Source: JANPPS01 sp965246925 | GTDB taxonomy: Bacteria; Pseudomonadota; Alphaproteobacteria; Acetobacterales; Acetobacteraceae | Assembly (NCBI GenBank): GCA_965246925.1 | Contig: OZ251994.1 | Span: 2,914,001 to 2,978,000, forward strand | Length of the DNA: 64,000 bases | Reading direction: 5' to 3' | Shown here: positions 25,336 through 32,992 of the stretch, piece by piece | Numbering within the stretch: the first letter of the stretch is position 1 | How the letters are laid out: every line of letters begins with the position of its first letter | Made by a program: the position numbers and the translations under genes | Notes under the pieces: model-generated | Database searches by the model: none | What the model was told of the DNA's origin: nothing | What the model saw: the letters and a program-made list of their open reading frames with translations, nothing else

Positions 25336-26300
25336 CCCCCCCCATTTTCTGGACCCAGAACGGCCCGATCCCCCGCCTCCTCACCCCCGCCGCGAAGATC
25401 GTCGCAGCCCTGACCGCCCGCCGCGTCTCCCGCCCCGGCTACCGCGCCCCCGTCCCGGTCCTCTGCTGCGGTAACGCCAGCGTCGGCGGCGCGGGGAAGA
25501 CCACCCTCGTGCTCGACCTCGCCCGCCGCCTCCAAGCCCGCGGCCTCCGCGTCCACTGCCTCACCCGCGGCTACGGCGGACGCGCGCTGAAACACCACAA
25601 GCACGGCGCGCTGCGAGTCCTACCCGGCGTCCACCGCGCGGACTGGGTCGGGGACGAGCCGCTGCTCCTCGCCGCCGCCGCCCCAACCTGGATCTGCCGG
25701 GACCGCGCCGCCGGCGCCCGCGCCGCGCTGGCCGACGGCGCTCAAATCCTGCTGATGGATGACGGCCTGCAGAACCCCACCCTGCACCGCACCGCGTCCC
25801 TCCTGGTGATCGACGGCGCCGCCGGCTTCGGCAACGGCCGCGTCCTCCCCGCCGGGCCGCTGCGGGAACCCGCATCCGCCGCCGCCGCCCGCTGCCAGGC
25901 TGCAGTGCTCATCGGTGACGACGCCACCGGCGCGCTCTGCACCATCCCGGCCCTCCCGGTGCTGCACGCCTGGCTCGAGCCCGACACCCAGCTCCCCGGC
26001 GTCCGCGTCCTCGCCTTCGCCGGCATCGGCCGCCCGGAAAAATTCTTCACCACGGTCCAGGACGCCGGCGCCGTCCTAATCGAGCGGCGCGCCTTCCCGG
26101 ACCACCACCCCTACCGCAGCGGTGAGCTGCAAGCCCTGTTCGACCGCGCCGCCGCCCTGTTCGCCACCCCCGTCACCACTCCGAAAGACGCGATCCGCCT
26201 GTCGTCGTCCGAGCAGGATCAGGTCCAGATCGTCGGAATCCGCCTCCGCTGGGCAGACGAGCCCGCGCTCGAACGATGGCTCGATCAGGCGCTGTCGTGA
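25332..26300 (+). CDS. lpxK: tetraacyldisaccharide 4'-kinase
   Basis: The 322-residue enzyme phosphorylates the 4' position of the lipid A disaccharide at the inner membrane. It has the P-loop GNASVGGAGKTT (47-58), with Ala where most LpxK proteins have Thr, and the family motif DDGLQNPTL. It begins with MTPPIFW, a typical membrane-associated LpxK N-terminus. It overlaps waaA by 4 nt and the acyltransferase by 25 nt, so expression is coupled. Confidence 0.95.
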   Translation: MTPPIFWTQNGPIPRLLTPAAKIVAALTARRVSRPGYRAPVPVLCCGNASVGGAGKTTLVLDLARRLQARGLRVHCLTRGYGGRALKHHKHGALRVLPGVHRADWVGDEPLLLAAAAPTWICRDRAAGARAALADGAQILLMDDGLQNPTLHRTASLLVIDGAAGFGNGRVLPAGPLREPASAAAARCQAAVLIGDDATGALCTIPALPVLHAWLEPDTQLPGVRVLAFAGIGRPEKFFTTVQDAGAVLIERRAFPDHHPYRSGELQALFDRAAALFATPVTTPKDAIRLSSSEQDQVQIVGIRLRWADEPALERWLDQALS

Positions 26301-27154
26301 TCGCGCCACTCCACGCCACGGTATGGCTGTTGCGCCGGCTGGGCCCGGTCCGGGCCAGCAATGCCCTCGCCGCGCTGGCACGCACCCTCGGCCCTCAGCT
26401 GGCCGTAAGCCGCGTCGCCGACACCAACCTCCGCCGGGCAATGCCGGAGCTGGACGGCCCCGCCCGGCGACGTGTCATCAGGGGCGTCTGGGATAATCTG
26501 GGCCGGGTCGCGGGCGAACTGCCCCACCTCGGCGCGCTGCGGGAAACCACGTCCGGCCCCGGCTGGGAACTGGCCGACCCCCGGGAGATCCACCGCATCG
26601 CCACCGCCGGCGGCCCCGTCGTGTTCGTCACCGCGCATATCGGCAATTGGGAAGTGCTGCCCCGCGTCATGACCGCGCTCGGCATGCAGACCGCCGTGAT
26701 CTACCGCCCCCTGGGCAACGCCACCATGGACGCGTTCATCCGCGATTTACGCCTGCAAGCCGCCCCCGGCTTCGAGCTGTTCCCCAAGGGCGCCAAAGGC
26801 GGACGCCAGGCTCTGGCCTTCCTGCAGCGCCGCGGCATGCTGGGCATCCTCGCCGACCAGAAGATGAATGACGGGATCGAGGCCCGGCTGTTCGGCCTCC
26901 CCGCCATGACCGTCTCCGCCCCGGCGGCGCTGGCGCTCCGCTTCGGCTGCCCCATCATCCCCGCGCGCGTGGACCGCATCGGCCCCGCCCGCTTCCGCAT
27001 CGTGACCAGCCCGCCGCTCGTGCCATCCGGCACCGGCGACCGCCAGGCGGACATCCTGGCGCTCACGCAACACATCAACGACGCTTTCGAAGCCTGGATC
27101 CGCGCCCGCCCGGAAGCCTGGCTCTGGCTCCACCGCCGCTGGCCGAAAGCCTAA
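26276..27154 (+). CDS. lipid A biosynthesis lauroyl/myristoyl-type acyltransferase (LpxL/HtrB family)
   Basis: The 292-residue LPLAT enzyme has the H-x4-E catalytic motif HIGNWE (His121, Glu126), the downstream AVIYRPLGN, and LADQKMNDGIEARLFG, all typical of LpxL/LpxM. It transfers a secondary acyl chain to Kdo-lipid A. The start is either ATG at 26276, 25 nt inside lpxK, or GTG at 26297 overlapping its stop (GTGA). Its stop shares bases with the stop of the small gene on the other strand. Confidence 0.92.
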   Translation: MARSGAVVIAPLHATVWLLRRLGPVRASNALAALARTLGPQLAVSRVADTNLRRAMPELDGPARRRVIRGVWDNLGRVAGELPHLGALRETTSGPGWELADPREIHRIATAGGPVVFVTAHIGNWEVLPRVMTALGMQTAVIYRPLGNATMDAFIRDLRLQAAPGFELFPKGAKGGRQALAFLQRRGMLGILADQKMNDGIEARLFGLPAMTVSAPAALALRFGCPIIPARVDRIGPARFRIVTSPPLVPSGTGDRQADILALTQHINDAFEAWIRARPEAWLWLHRRWPKA

Positions 27155-27306
27155 TCCTGCGGCGGCGTCGCCTCGGCCACGGCCGAAGGATCCTGCTCGG
27201 CCTTGCGCTTCGCCTCTTCCTTCTCGCGGGCCTTCTCTTCTTTCTTCGCCTGCTTCGCCCGGTCGCGCTCGGCACGCTGCATATTGTAGTTCGGCTTGAA
27301 CACCAT
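27151..27306 (-). CDS. 51-residue charged helical protein
   Basis: The frame encodes MVFKPNYNMQRAERDRAKQA followed by alternating Lys/Glu/Arg/Ala and a short Pro-rich tail (51 residues). AGGA lies 9 nt before the ATG. Proteins starting with M-x-FKPNYNMQRAER are recurrent small genes in Alphaproteobacteria, often near cold shock genes as here; no function is known. The heavy Lys/Arg/Glu content suggests a single long helix, possibly nucleic acid or ribosome associated (inference). The stop overlaps that of the LpxL-like gene on the other strand by 3 nt. Confidence 0.75.
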   Translation of the reverse strand: MVFKPNYNMQRAERDRAKQAKKEEKAREKEEAKRKAEQDPSAVAEATPPQD

Positions 27307-27329
27307 GGGAATCGTCCTTGGTGGATGAC

Positions 27330-27366
27330 AAAAGAGGCGTCCGGCCGAGGGTCGCCCCCCGGCCGG
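27330..27366 (-). terminator. intrinsic terminator after the cold shock gene
   Basis: On the minus strand a 7-bp stem (CCGGCCG with CGGCCGG, at 27360-27366 and 27341-27347) is followed by ACGCCTCTTTTG. It starts 15 nt after the cold shock stop codon and precedes the 51-residue gene. Confidence 0.55.
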
Positions 27367-27380
27367 GGTATCGGTGGGGC

Positions 27381-27587
27381 TTACGCCGCTACGAGGTTGA
27401 CTGCAGAAGTCTTGCCCTGCTGGCCGCGCTCGAGTTCGAACGTCAGCTTCTGGCCCTCGTTCAACGAGCCCATGCCGGCCCGCTCCACCGCGGAGATGTG
27501 CACGAAGACGTCCTTGCTGCCGTCATCGGGCTGGATGAAACCGAAGCCCTTTTGCGCATTAAACCACTTCACTGTTCCAACGGCCAT
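27381..27587 (-). CDS. CspA-family cold shock protein
   Basis: The 68-residue single-domain protein begins MAVGTVKWFNAQKGFGFIQP and carries both RNA-binding motifs, KGFGFI (RNP1) and VFVHIS (RNP2). Such proteins bind single-stranded RNA and DNA and act as RNA chaperones, during cold shock or constitutively. AGGAG lies just upstream of the ATG, and a long leader with a hairpin is present, as usual for csp genes. Confidence 0.96.
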   Translation of the reverse strand: MAVGTVKWFNAQKGFGFIQPDDGSKDVFVHISAVERAGMGSLNEGQKLTFELERGQQGKTSAVNLVAA

Positions 27588-27610
27588 CTTAGCTCTCCTG
27601 TCGTCACGGC

Positions 27611-27630
27611 GGTTCGCGCGAATGCGAACC
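27611..27630 (-). promoter_or_regulatory. hairpin in the cold shock mRNA leader
   Basis: In the leader, 24 nt upstream of the cold shock start, GGTTCGC pairs with GCGAACC around a 6-nt loop. Structured leaders control csp translation with temperature in other bacteria, so this may do the same. The link is by analogy only. Confidence 0.35.
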
Positions 27631-27714
27631 GAATTACTTTTGCATTAAGGGAGCACCGGAGTAGCCGGGGACCATGTCCCGCGGGTTCGTTCCAAAGAAA
27701 ACAGCCCAACACGT

Positions 27715-27740
27715 AAAAGCGCCGGCCCATACATGGGCGC
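27715..27740 (-). terminator. intrinsic terminator after xseA
   Basis: On the minus strand GCGCC pairs with GGCGC (outer arms 27736-27740 and 27719-27723), with an alternative inner GCCCAT/ATGGGC stem, followed by TTTTACG. It starts 29 nt after the xseA stop. Confidence 0.55.
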
Positions 27741-27768
27741 GGCCAGGGGCGAAGTAAAGCATTTCCGC

Positions 27769-29295
27769 TTATCGCACGGCCGCGTCCGCCACCCCGTCGC
27801 CGAAGCGCAACTGCACCGCCCGCCCCGGATGCAGGGATTGCACGCTGGTGACTGGGTGGCCATCCGCCCCGGTCACCAGCACATACCCCCGCGCCAGCAC
27901 GCCGAGCGGCGACACCGAGATCAGCCGGGCAGACGCGCCATCCAACCGGGTCCGCGCCTCCCGCAGCCCACCCAACAACGGCGCAGGATTGAGCCGGACC
28001 CGCTGCGCACTGGCACGCTGCCGCTGCATGCCGTGCCGCACCGCCGCCGTAAGCTGCATTCCCGCCAGGCCGAGCCGCGCCCGCTGATGCTGCAACAGGC
28101 CGGACGGGTGCGGCAGGTTCCGCTCGGCCCGTATCAGCGCCGCATGCCGCGCTGCCAGTAAATTGGGCAAAGCGAGCCGCATCCGCTGCCCCCGGCCATC
28201 CAGCGCCACCCGTGCCGCCTGCATCAGCGCCGGCAGGTCCGGCAGGCCCCGGTCCGCCCGCCCCAGCGCCGCGTGCCGCGCCGCCAGCAGGTTCGGCAAG
28301 GCCAGCCGCAGCCGCAGCGCCCGGTCGTCCAGCAAGCCCCGCGCCGCCCCCGCCAGCGCGGCCGGGTCCGGCAGGCCGCGCTCGGCCCGGCCCAGCCGCA
28401 CATGCCGCTCCTGCACCGCCCGGCGCAGCCCGGCGCCCAGCCGTGTCACCTCGCCCGCCACCGTCGCACTCAGCTCGGCATGCGACGGCACCGCCATCTC
28501 GGCCGCAGCGGTCGGAGTCGGCGCCCGCCGGTCGGATGCGAGGTCGATCAGCGTATGATCCGTCTCGTGCCCCACCGCCGAAATCAGCGGAATCGGGCAC
28601 AGGGCGGCGGCGCGGACCACGATCTCCTCGTTGAACGCCATCAGATCCTCGAGGCTGCCACCGCCCCGCGCGACGATCAGCACATCCGGCCGCGGAGTGG
28701 TGCCGGACGGCAGGCGCCCGAAACCCTCGATCGCCGCCGCGATCCGCACCGCCGCACCCTCGCCCTGCACCGGCACCGGCCAGACCAGGATCGGCCGCGG
28801 AAACCGCCGCAGCACCGTCGTCTTGATGTCCTGCAGCACCGCCCCCTGCGCCGACGTCACGACCCCCAGGACCGCGGGCAACACCGGTAGCCGCCGCTTG
28901 CGGTCCGCGCCGAACAGCCCCTCCGCCGCCAGCCGCACGCGCAGCATGTCGATCCGCGCCAGCAGCGCCCCCACCCCGGCATACTCCATCTTCTCGACGA
29001 CGAGCTGATACGAACTCCGCTCCCCATAGGATGAGACACGCCCGGTCGCGATCACCTCGACCCCGTTTTCCGGCACGAGCCCCAGCCGCGGCACGCCCGT
29101 CCGCCACACGACACCGCTTATCTTGCCGCCCTCGTCCTTCAGCGAAAAATACAGGTGGCCGGACGGATACCGCTTGAACTCCGTCACCTCGCCCCGCACC
29201 CGCACCCGGCCGAACGCATCCTCCAGCGTCCGCTTCACCGCGCCGGATAGTTCCGAGACGGTGTATTCCGGGATGTTCGTCAACGTTTCGTTCAT
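27769..29295 (-). CDS. xseA: exodeoxyribonuclease VII large subunit, with internal repeats
   Basis: The 508-residue protein has the N-terminal OB-fold (residues 10-105, with GEVTEFKRYPSGHLYFSLKD) and the catalytic core with VARGGGSLEDLMAFNEE and SAVGHETDHTLIDLASDRRAPTPTAAAE (by position 208-266). The C-terminal helical region contains two and a half copies of a 43-residue unit. ATG at 29295 begins MNETLTNIPEYTVSELS, a typical XseA start; an open frame reaching to 30312 is antisense to purD and not part of the gene. The enzyme digests single-stranded DNA with the small subunit XseB, not seen here. Confidence 0.95.
   Translation of the reverse strand: MNETLTNIPEYTVSELSGAVKRTLEDAFGRVRVRGEVTEFKRYPSGHLYFSLKDEGGKISGVVWRTGVPRLGLVPENGVEVIATGRVSSYGERSSYQLVVEKMEYAGVGALLARIDMLRVRLAAEGLFGADRKRRLPVLPAVLGVVTSAQGAVLQDIKTTVLRRFPRPILVWPVPVQGEGAAVRIAAAIEGFGRLPSGTTPRPDVLIVARGGGSLEDLMAFNEEIVVRAAALCPIPLISAVGHETDHTLIDLASDRRAPTPTAAAEMAVPSHAELSATVAGEVTRLGAGLRRAVQERHVRLGRAERGLPDPAALAGAARGLLDDRALRLRLALPNLLAARHAALGRADRGLPDLPALMQAARVALDGRGQRMRLALPNLLAARHAALIRAERNLPHPSGLLQHQRARLGLAGMQLTAAVRHGMQRQRASAQRVRLNPAPLLGGLREARTRLDGASARLISVSPLGVLARGYVLVTGADGHPVTSVQSLHPGRAVQLRFGDGVADAAVR
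28090..28407 (-). repeat. 129-nt tandem repeats inside xseA
   Basis: Units at 28279-28407 and 28150-28278 encode 43 residues each. Both contain GLPD and end in the shared RLALPNLLAA; a partial third unit follows from 28149 to about 28090 (RHAALIRAERNLPHP). They lie in the coiled-coil part of XseA, residues 297-402. Confidence 0.85.
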
Positions 29296-29341
29296 ATCCT
29301 CAGAGTATGCTAACCCCGCCGCGGATTGAAGGAGGCGCGGC

Positions 29342-30559
29342 GTGCGGATATTGATCGTGGGCTCCGGCGGGCGGGAGCATGCGCTGGCCTGGGCCATCCA
29401 GGCGTCGCCGTTGCTGACCCAGCTGTTCGTCGCACCCGGCAACGCCGGCACGTCAGCGCTCGCCACCAACGTGCCGATCGCCGTCCAAGATCTGGACGCC
29501 CTGGTGCAGTTCGCCGTTTCCGAGCGCATCGACCTCGTCGTGCCGGGTCCGGAGGGGCCGCTGGTCGCCGGCATCGTGGACCGCATGCAGGACGCCGGCA
29601 TCCGCTGCTTCGGCCCAACCCAAGCCGCCGCCCGGCTCGAGGGCAGCAAAGCTTTCACCAAGGCCGTGTGCGAGGCCGCCGCCATCCCCACCGCCCGGCA
29701 TGAGGAGTTCACCGGTGCCGCCGACGCCCAAGCCTTCATCCGCCGCCGCGGCGCCCCCGTGGTCATCAAGGCCGACGGCCTCGCCGCAGGCAAGGGCGTC
29801 GTCGTCGCGCACACCGTGGCCGAGGCCCAATCCGCCGTCGACACCCTGCTGCAGCTGGGCGGCACCGTGCTGGTCGAGGAATGCCTGACCGGCCCGGAAA
29901 TCAGCCTGTTCGCCCTGTGTGACGGCACGGACGCCGTCTTCCTCGGCGCCGCGCGCGACCATAAGCGGGTAGGGGACGGCGATACCGGCCCCAACACCGG
30001 CGGCATGGGCGCCTTCTCCCCCGTGCCCGGCTTCGACCCGGCCCCCGCCATGGACCACATCATCCGCCCCGCTTTGGCCGAGATGGCCCGCCGCGGCACC
30101 CCCTTCCGCGGCATCCTGTTCGCCGGCCTGATGCTGACGGAGGACGGCGCCAAGCTGATCGAATTCAACGTCCGCTTCGGCGATCCCGAGTGCCAGGCCA
30201 TCCTTCCCCGCCTCCGCAGTGACCTGCTGGCCGCGCTGGTCGCCGCCTGCGACGGAGAACTCGCCCGCTTCAGCCTCCGCTGGAGCGGCGATTCGTGCGT
30301 CGCCGTGGTCATGGCGTCCCGCGGCTATCCGTCTGACCCGGCGCTGGGGAGCGCGATCGCCGGACTGGACCAGGTGCAAGCCCAAATATTCCAAGGCAAC
30401 ACGCGCCAGGACGGCGACACCCTCCGCGCCGAAGGCGGCCGCGTACTCACCATCGTCGGCACCGGCCCAGACCTCCCCACCGCCCGCACCGCCGCCTACA
30501 CCGGCATACACGCCCTCGACTGGCCAGACGGCTTCCACCGCTCCGACATCGGCACCTAG
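29342..30559 (+). CDS. purD: phosphoribosylamine-glycine ligase
   Basis: The 405-residue ATP-grasp enzyme makes glycinamide ribonucleotide in purine synthesis. It starts MRILIVGSGGREHALAW from a GTG codon and shows PGPEGPLVAGI, IKADGLAAGKGVVVA, the signature DHKRVGDGDTGPNTGGMG and FNVRFGDPECQAILPR, all characteristic. It is slightly shorter than the common 420-430 residues but complete, ending HRSDIGT. It is divergent from xseA with only 46 nt between the starts, so their promoters must overlap or share the gap. Confidence 0.96.
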   Translation: MRILIVGSGGREHALAWAIQASPLLTQLFVAPGNAGTSALATNVPIAVQDLDALVQFAVSERIDLVVPGPEGPLVAGIVDRMQDAGIRCFGPTQAAARLEGSKAFTKAVCEAAAIPTARHEEFTGAADAQAFIRRRGAPVVIKADGLAAGKGVVVAHTVAEAQSAVDTLLQLGGTVLVEECLTGPEISLFALCDGTDAVFLGAARDHKRVGDGDTGPNTGGMGAFSPVPGFDPAPAMDHIIRPALAEMARRGTPFRGILFAGLMLTEDGAKLIEFNVRFGDPECQAILPRLRSDLLAALVAACDGELARFSLRWSGDSCVAVVMASRGYPSDPALGSAIAGLDQVQAQIFQGNTRQDGDTLRAEGGRVLTIVGTGPDLPTARTAAYTGIHALDWPDGFHRSDIGT

Positions 30560-30631
30560 CCGCGCAAGGCCGATCCAGCGCAGCTATACCCATTGACATC
30601 CCCATACAGAATATGTTCCTATCACCAGGTC

Positions 30632-31291
30632 ATGCAAATCACCCTCTCTTCCCCTCCTGAAGCAGCCGACGCCCACTACGGCGAAATCCTCCAGGAACTC
30701 ATCGAGCGCGGCCGGACCCTAGCCCGCCTGGTCGAGGAACGAGCGGTCAAAGACCCCGCAACCGACCAGACCATCGCCTTCGAGCGCATCGCCCGCACCC
30801 TGCGCCGCACCATCGTGCTGGCCCGCCACATCGCCACCACCCCCGCCCAGGCCCGCGCCACGAAGACCCGTGAGCGCGCCAAAGCCCGCGAGAAGATCAT
30901 CCGCACCATCGAGGACGCCATCGAGGTCAAAGGCCGCCACACCAAGCCTTTCGACGCCGCGCTGCACTTCGACGAACTGAACGAGCGCATGGCCGACTAC
31001 GACCTCGAGCTCGACCTGCAAACCCGCCCGCTCGACGACATCATCGAAGAGATCGCCCGCGACCTCAACGTCAACGCCCAAGAACGCAGCTGGCGCCACA
31101 AACGCCGCACCCCCACCACCCTAGCCGACCTCCGCGCCCGCGCCGCCGCCCTTCCCCCTCTCCCCCCGGGCCTCTCCGATGAAATCGGAGAGGGTCGGGG
31201 TGAGGGAAACAACCAGAGCAGTCTCGAACCCGGAGTCCTGAGCGTGCCGAAGGACGGCAACCAAGGATGGCCCTCGCCAAGCTCAGGGTAG
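30632..31291 (+). CDS. helical protein of unknown function with a REP-derived tail
   Basis: The 219-residue product is not recognised. The first 160 residues are charged and helical, with EILQELIERGRTLARLVEER, FERIARTLRRTIVLARHI and a run of Lys/Arg/Glu, then NERMADYDLELDLQTRPLDDI. The last 50 or so residues are encoded by a REP-like element (PPLPPGLSDEIGEGRGEG) and a second repeat (PGVLSVPKDGNQGW), and are probably not part of the native protein. ATG at 30632 is chosen because upstream residues look non-coding. It follows purD by 72 nt. Confidence 0.65.
   Translation: MQITLSSPPEAADAHYGEILQELIERGRTLARLVEERAVKDPATDQTIAFERIARTLRRTIVLARHIATTPAQARATKTRERAKAREKIIRTIEDAIEVKGRHTKPFDAALHFDELNERMADYDLELDLQTRPLDDIIEEIARDLNVNAQERSWRHKRRTPTTLADLRARAAALPPLPPGLSDEIGEGRGEGNNQSSLEPGVLSVPKDGNQGWPSPSSG
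31151..31207. repeat. REP-like palindromic element, copy 3
   Basis: The unit begins CTTCCCCCTCTCC and ends GGTCGGGGTGAGGG, with a perfect inner hairpin CCTCTCCGAT-GAA-ATCGGAGAGG. It is read within the helical protein gene as LPPLPPGLSDEIGEGRGEG. Same orientation and same reading frame use as copies 2 and 5. Confidence 0.8.
31237..31287. repeat. second palindromic repeat, CCTGAGC arms
   Basis: Outer arms CCTGAGC (31237-31243) and GCTCAGG (31281-31287) with further imperfect pairing between TGCCGAAGG and CCCTCGCCA enclose about 37 nt. This looks like a separate family of palindromic repeat and sits 30 nt after the REP-like element, giving a composite tail to the gene. Confidence 0.6.
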
Positions 31292-31396
31292 CCCCGCCAA
31301 CTAATCCGTCCTGAGCACGTAGCAACCCGTCCCGCTAACGCGCTTGCCGTAACGCAGGCGTTTCACCCGCTTAAGCGTACCTGCGGTGACGCCGGG

Positions 31397-32455
31397 TCAC
31401 CGCAAAAGGATGTAGTTGATCGTGAGCGTCATGGTCGCCCGGGGTGCCGGGTTTTCGGCTGGGAACGGCGCAAGCTGAGCGCCGCGCCAGGTGCCCATGG
31501 CGGCCATGTCCAGAAAGGGCGAGCCGGAGCGGCCGACCACCTTTACCTGCTCCACCTTGCCCAAGCGGTTGACCACGATCTCGACCTGGACCGTGCCATC
31601 CTCGCCGTTTTGAAGCGCTTGGCTCGGGTAATAACGGTGCTGGATCCAATACGCTTCGAGGCCGCTGGCCCAATCGGCGCCGATCGCCCGGGCGCGGGCG
31701 TCGAAGAAAGCCTCGGCGCGGTTTGGCCCCGGCTTCGGCGCGCCGAGCGACAGGTCGATCGCGCGCGAGCCGCGGGGCAGGGCAGGGCGGCTGGCGAGCG
31801 GGCCGAAATTCAGGTCGAGCGGTGCGGCGAACGTGCCGGGCTCGGGCCGCCGCTGCGCCTGCTGCACCGGCCGCGGCGGGCGAGGGGCAAGGGGCGGCGG
31901 TAGCGGCGGGGGCGGGGCAGGGGGCGTGAACTCCGGCTGCGGTGCCGTGCTGGGCGGCAACTCGGGCGGCGCTTCCAGGCGCACGGCGGGCGGCCCGGAC
32001 GAGGGCGGCTCCGGTATGGGCGGCTCCGGTGCGGGCGGCTCCGATGCAGGCGGCTCGGGCGGGGCCGGCGCTGGCGGAGCAGGCTCTGGCGGAGCAGGCT
32101 CTGGCGGAGCAGGCGCTGGCGGTGCCGCCGCGGAAGGCAGCGGAGCCGGCGGCTCCTCGGCCACGGACGCCGTGGATTGTGGTGCGATCGGCACCTGCGG
32201 CAAAGCGGCAGGCGCCTCCGAGTCGGGCCGCTCGCCCGGCGTCTCGGCCGTGGACGGCGCGGCGGCGCTGCCGTCGTTGAACACCATGTCGAACGACGGC
32301 TCTGTCCCCGCTGTGGTGCTCGGTGGGGGTTTGATCAACAGGATAACGGCCAGCAACGCCAGATGCGCCAGCACCGACAGGAGGAGGGCGGCGCGGCGTA
32401 GGCGGGAAGGGCGGCGAAGCGCCGCGGGCCGGGTATCGAGGGTCGGAGAGGTCAT
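31397..32455 (-). CDS. TonB-like energy transducer
   Basis: The 352-residue protein has one N-terminal membrane helix (about residues 24-42), a Pro/Ala/Glu-rich periplasmic spacer (about residues 100-200, built of APPEP and PPAPA repeats) and a C-terminal TonB-type domain containing YWIQHRYYPSQALQNGEDGTVQVEIVVN and ending ATMTLTINYILLR. (The first string is residues around 275-302.) It would couple the proton motive force to outer-membrane transport with ExbB/ExbD, which are not in the window. The low-complexity spacer length suggests it can vary. Confidence 0.82.
   Translation of the reverse strand: MTSPTLDTRPAALRRPSRLRRAALLLSVLAHLALLAVILLIKPPPSTTAGTEPSFDMVFNDGSAAAPSTAETPGERPDSEAPAALPQVPIAPQSTASVAEEPPAPLPSAAAPPAPAPPEPAPPEPAPPAPAPPEPPASEPPAPEPPIPEPPSSGPPAVRLEAPPELPPSTAPQPEFTPPAPPPPLPPPLAPRPPRPVQQAQRRPEPGTFAAPLDLNFGPLASRPALPRGSRAIDLSLGAPKPGPNRAEAFFDARARAIGADWASGLEAYWIQHRYYPSQALQNGEDGTVQVEIVVNRLGKVEQVKVVGRSGSPFLDMAAMGTWRGAQLAPFPAENPAPRATMTLTINYILLR
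32071..32120 (-). repeat. 15-nt tandem repeat in the TonB-like spacer
   Basis: The plus-strand unit CTCTGGCGGAGCAGG is repeated about three times, encoding PPEPA/PPAPA units of the spacer. It lies in a wider Pro-coding low-complexity stretch at about 31900-32200. Confidence 0.75.
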
Positions 32456-32520
32456 TGAGTGCCGTCTACCCGTAAGCCGGTCCTAACGCTAAACCCTGGA
32501 TTGTCCGCTTCTGTCATCCC

Positions 32521-32557
32521 ACCCTCACCCGGCCCTCTTCCGCCAGCGGGAGAGAAG
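32521..32557. repeat. REP-like palindromic element, copy 4
   Basis: CCCTCACCCGGCCCTC, TTCCGCCAGCGGGAG and AGAAGG make a degenerate copy in the opposite orientation to copies 1-3. It lies in the gap between the TonB-like gene and tRNA-Trp, outside any reading frame. Confidence 0.7.
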
Positions 32558-32610
32558 GAAGCAGCTACTACGCAAGCCAAGGCCATTTCACGCGCCCACT
32601 ATCGCAAGGC

Positions 32611-32639
32611 TTGACATAATCGGTGCCACCCTCTTTCTA
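32611..32639 (+). promoter_or_regulatory. candidate promoter for tRNA-Trp, secE and nusG
   Basis: A perfect -35 box TTGACA (32611-32616) is followed after 17 nt by the weak -10 box TTTCTA, 30 nt before the tRNA. The -10 match is poor, so only the -35 box is convincing. Confidence 0.4.
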
Positions 32640-32668
32640 CGCGCTCTACACGGCGGTTCGGCTGCTGC

Positions 32669-32745
32669 AGGGGCGTAGCTCAATTGGCTAGAGTGCCGGT
32701 CTCCAAAACCGGAGGTTGTGGGTTCGAGACCCTCCGCCCCTGCCA
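32669..32745 (+). tRNA. tRNA-Trp, anticodon CCA
   Basis: The 77-nt cloverleaf has acceptor arms AGGGGCG and CGCCCCT, D arm with AGCTCAATTGGCTAGAG, anticodon stem CCGGT/ACCGG enclosing loop CTCCAAA with anticodon CCA at 32703-32705, T loop TTCGAGA, discriminator G and an encoded CCA end. It precedes secE and nusG, a common arrangement in Proteobacteria. Confidence 0.97.
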
Positions 32746-32781
32746 ATCCGATCCAGTCCAGCAATCTGAAAGTCTCGAGGT

Positions 32782-32982
32782 ATGGCGGTGGCGGCTGATC
32801 CGGTAAAGTTTGTCCGCGACGTGCGGGCGGAGGTGGGCAAGGTGACATGGCCGTCCCGCAAGGAGACGCTGGTCACCACCGGCCTCGTCTTCGCACTATC
32901 GGCACTCGCCGCAATTTTCTTTTTCGTGGCCGATCAGGCCATCGGCGTCGGCGTCCGCGCGCTGTTCAGCGTCGGGCATTAA
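32782..32982 (+). CDS. secE: preprotein translocase subunit SecE
   Basis: The 66-residue protein has the conserved amphipathic helix FVRDVRAEVGKVTWPSRKET followed by one membrane helix (about residues 31-50), the minimal SecE form of Alphaproteobacteria. It stabilises SecY in the SecYEG channel. It follows tRNA-Trp by 36 nt and precedes nusG by 10 nt. Confidence 0.95.
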   Translation: MAVAADPVKFVRDVRAEVGKVTWPSRKETLVTTGLVFALSALAAIFFFVADQAIGVGVRALFSVGH

Positions 32983-32992
32983 GGGTTCAGTC

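Noticed and set aside
28090..28407. Repeats considered as a CRISPR or mobile element
   Set aside because: They are in frame, 129 nt long and directly abutting, so they are a protein repeat.
29296..30312. Long N-terminal extension of xseA antisense to purD
   Set aside because: XseA homologues start at the MNETLTN region; the extension is Ser/Arg/Pro-rich and mirrors purD codons.
31900..32200. Repetitive stretch considered as a CRISPR array
   Set aside because: The repeats are 15 nt, without unique spacers, and encode the Pro-rich spacer of a TonB-like protein.
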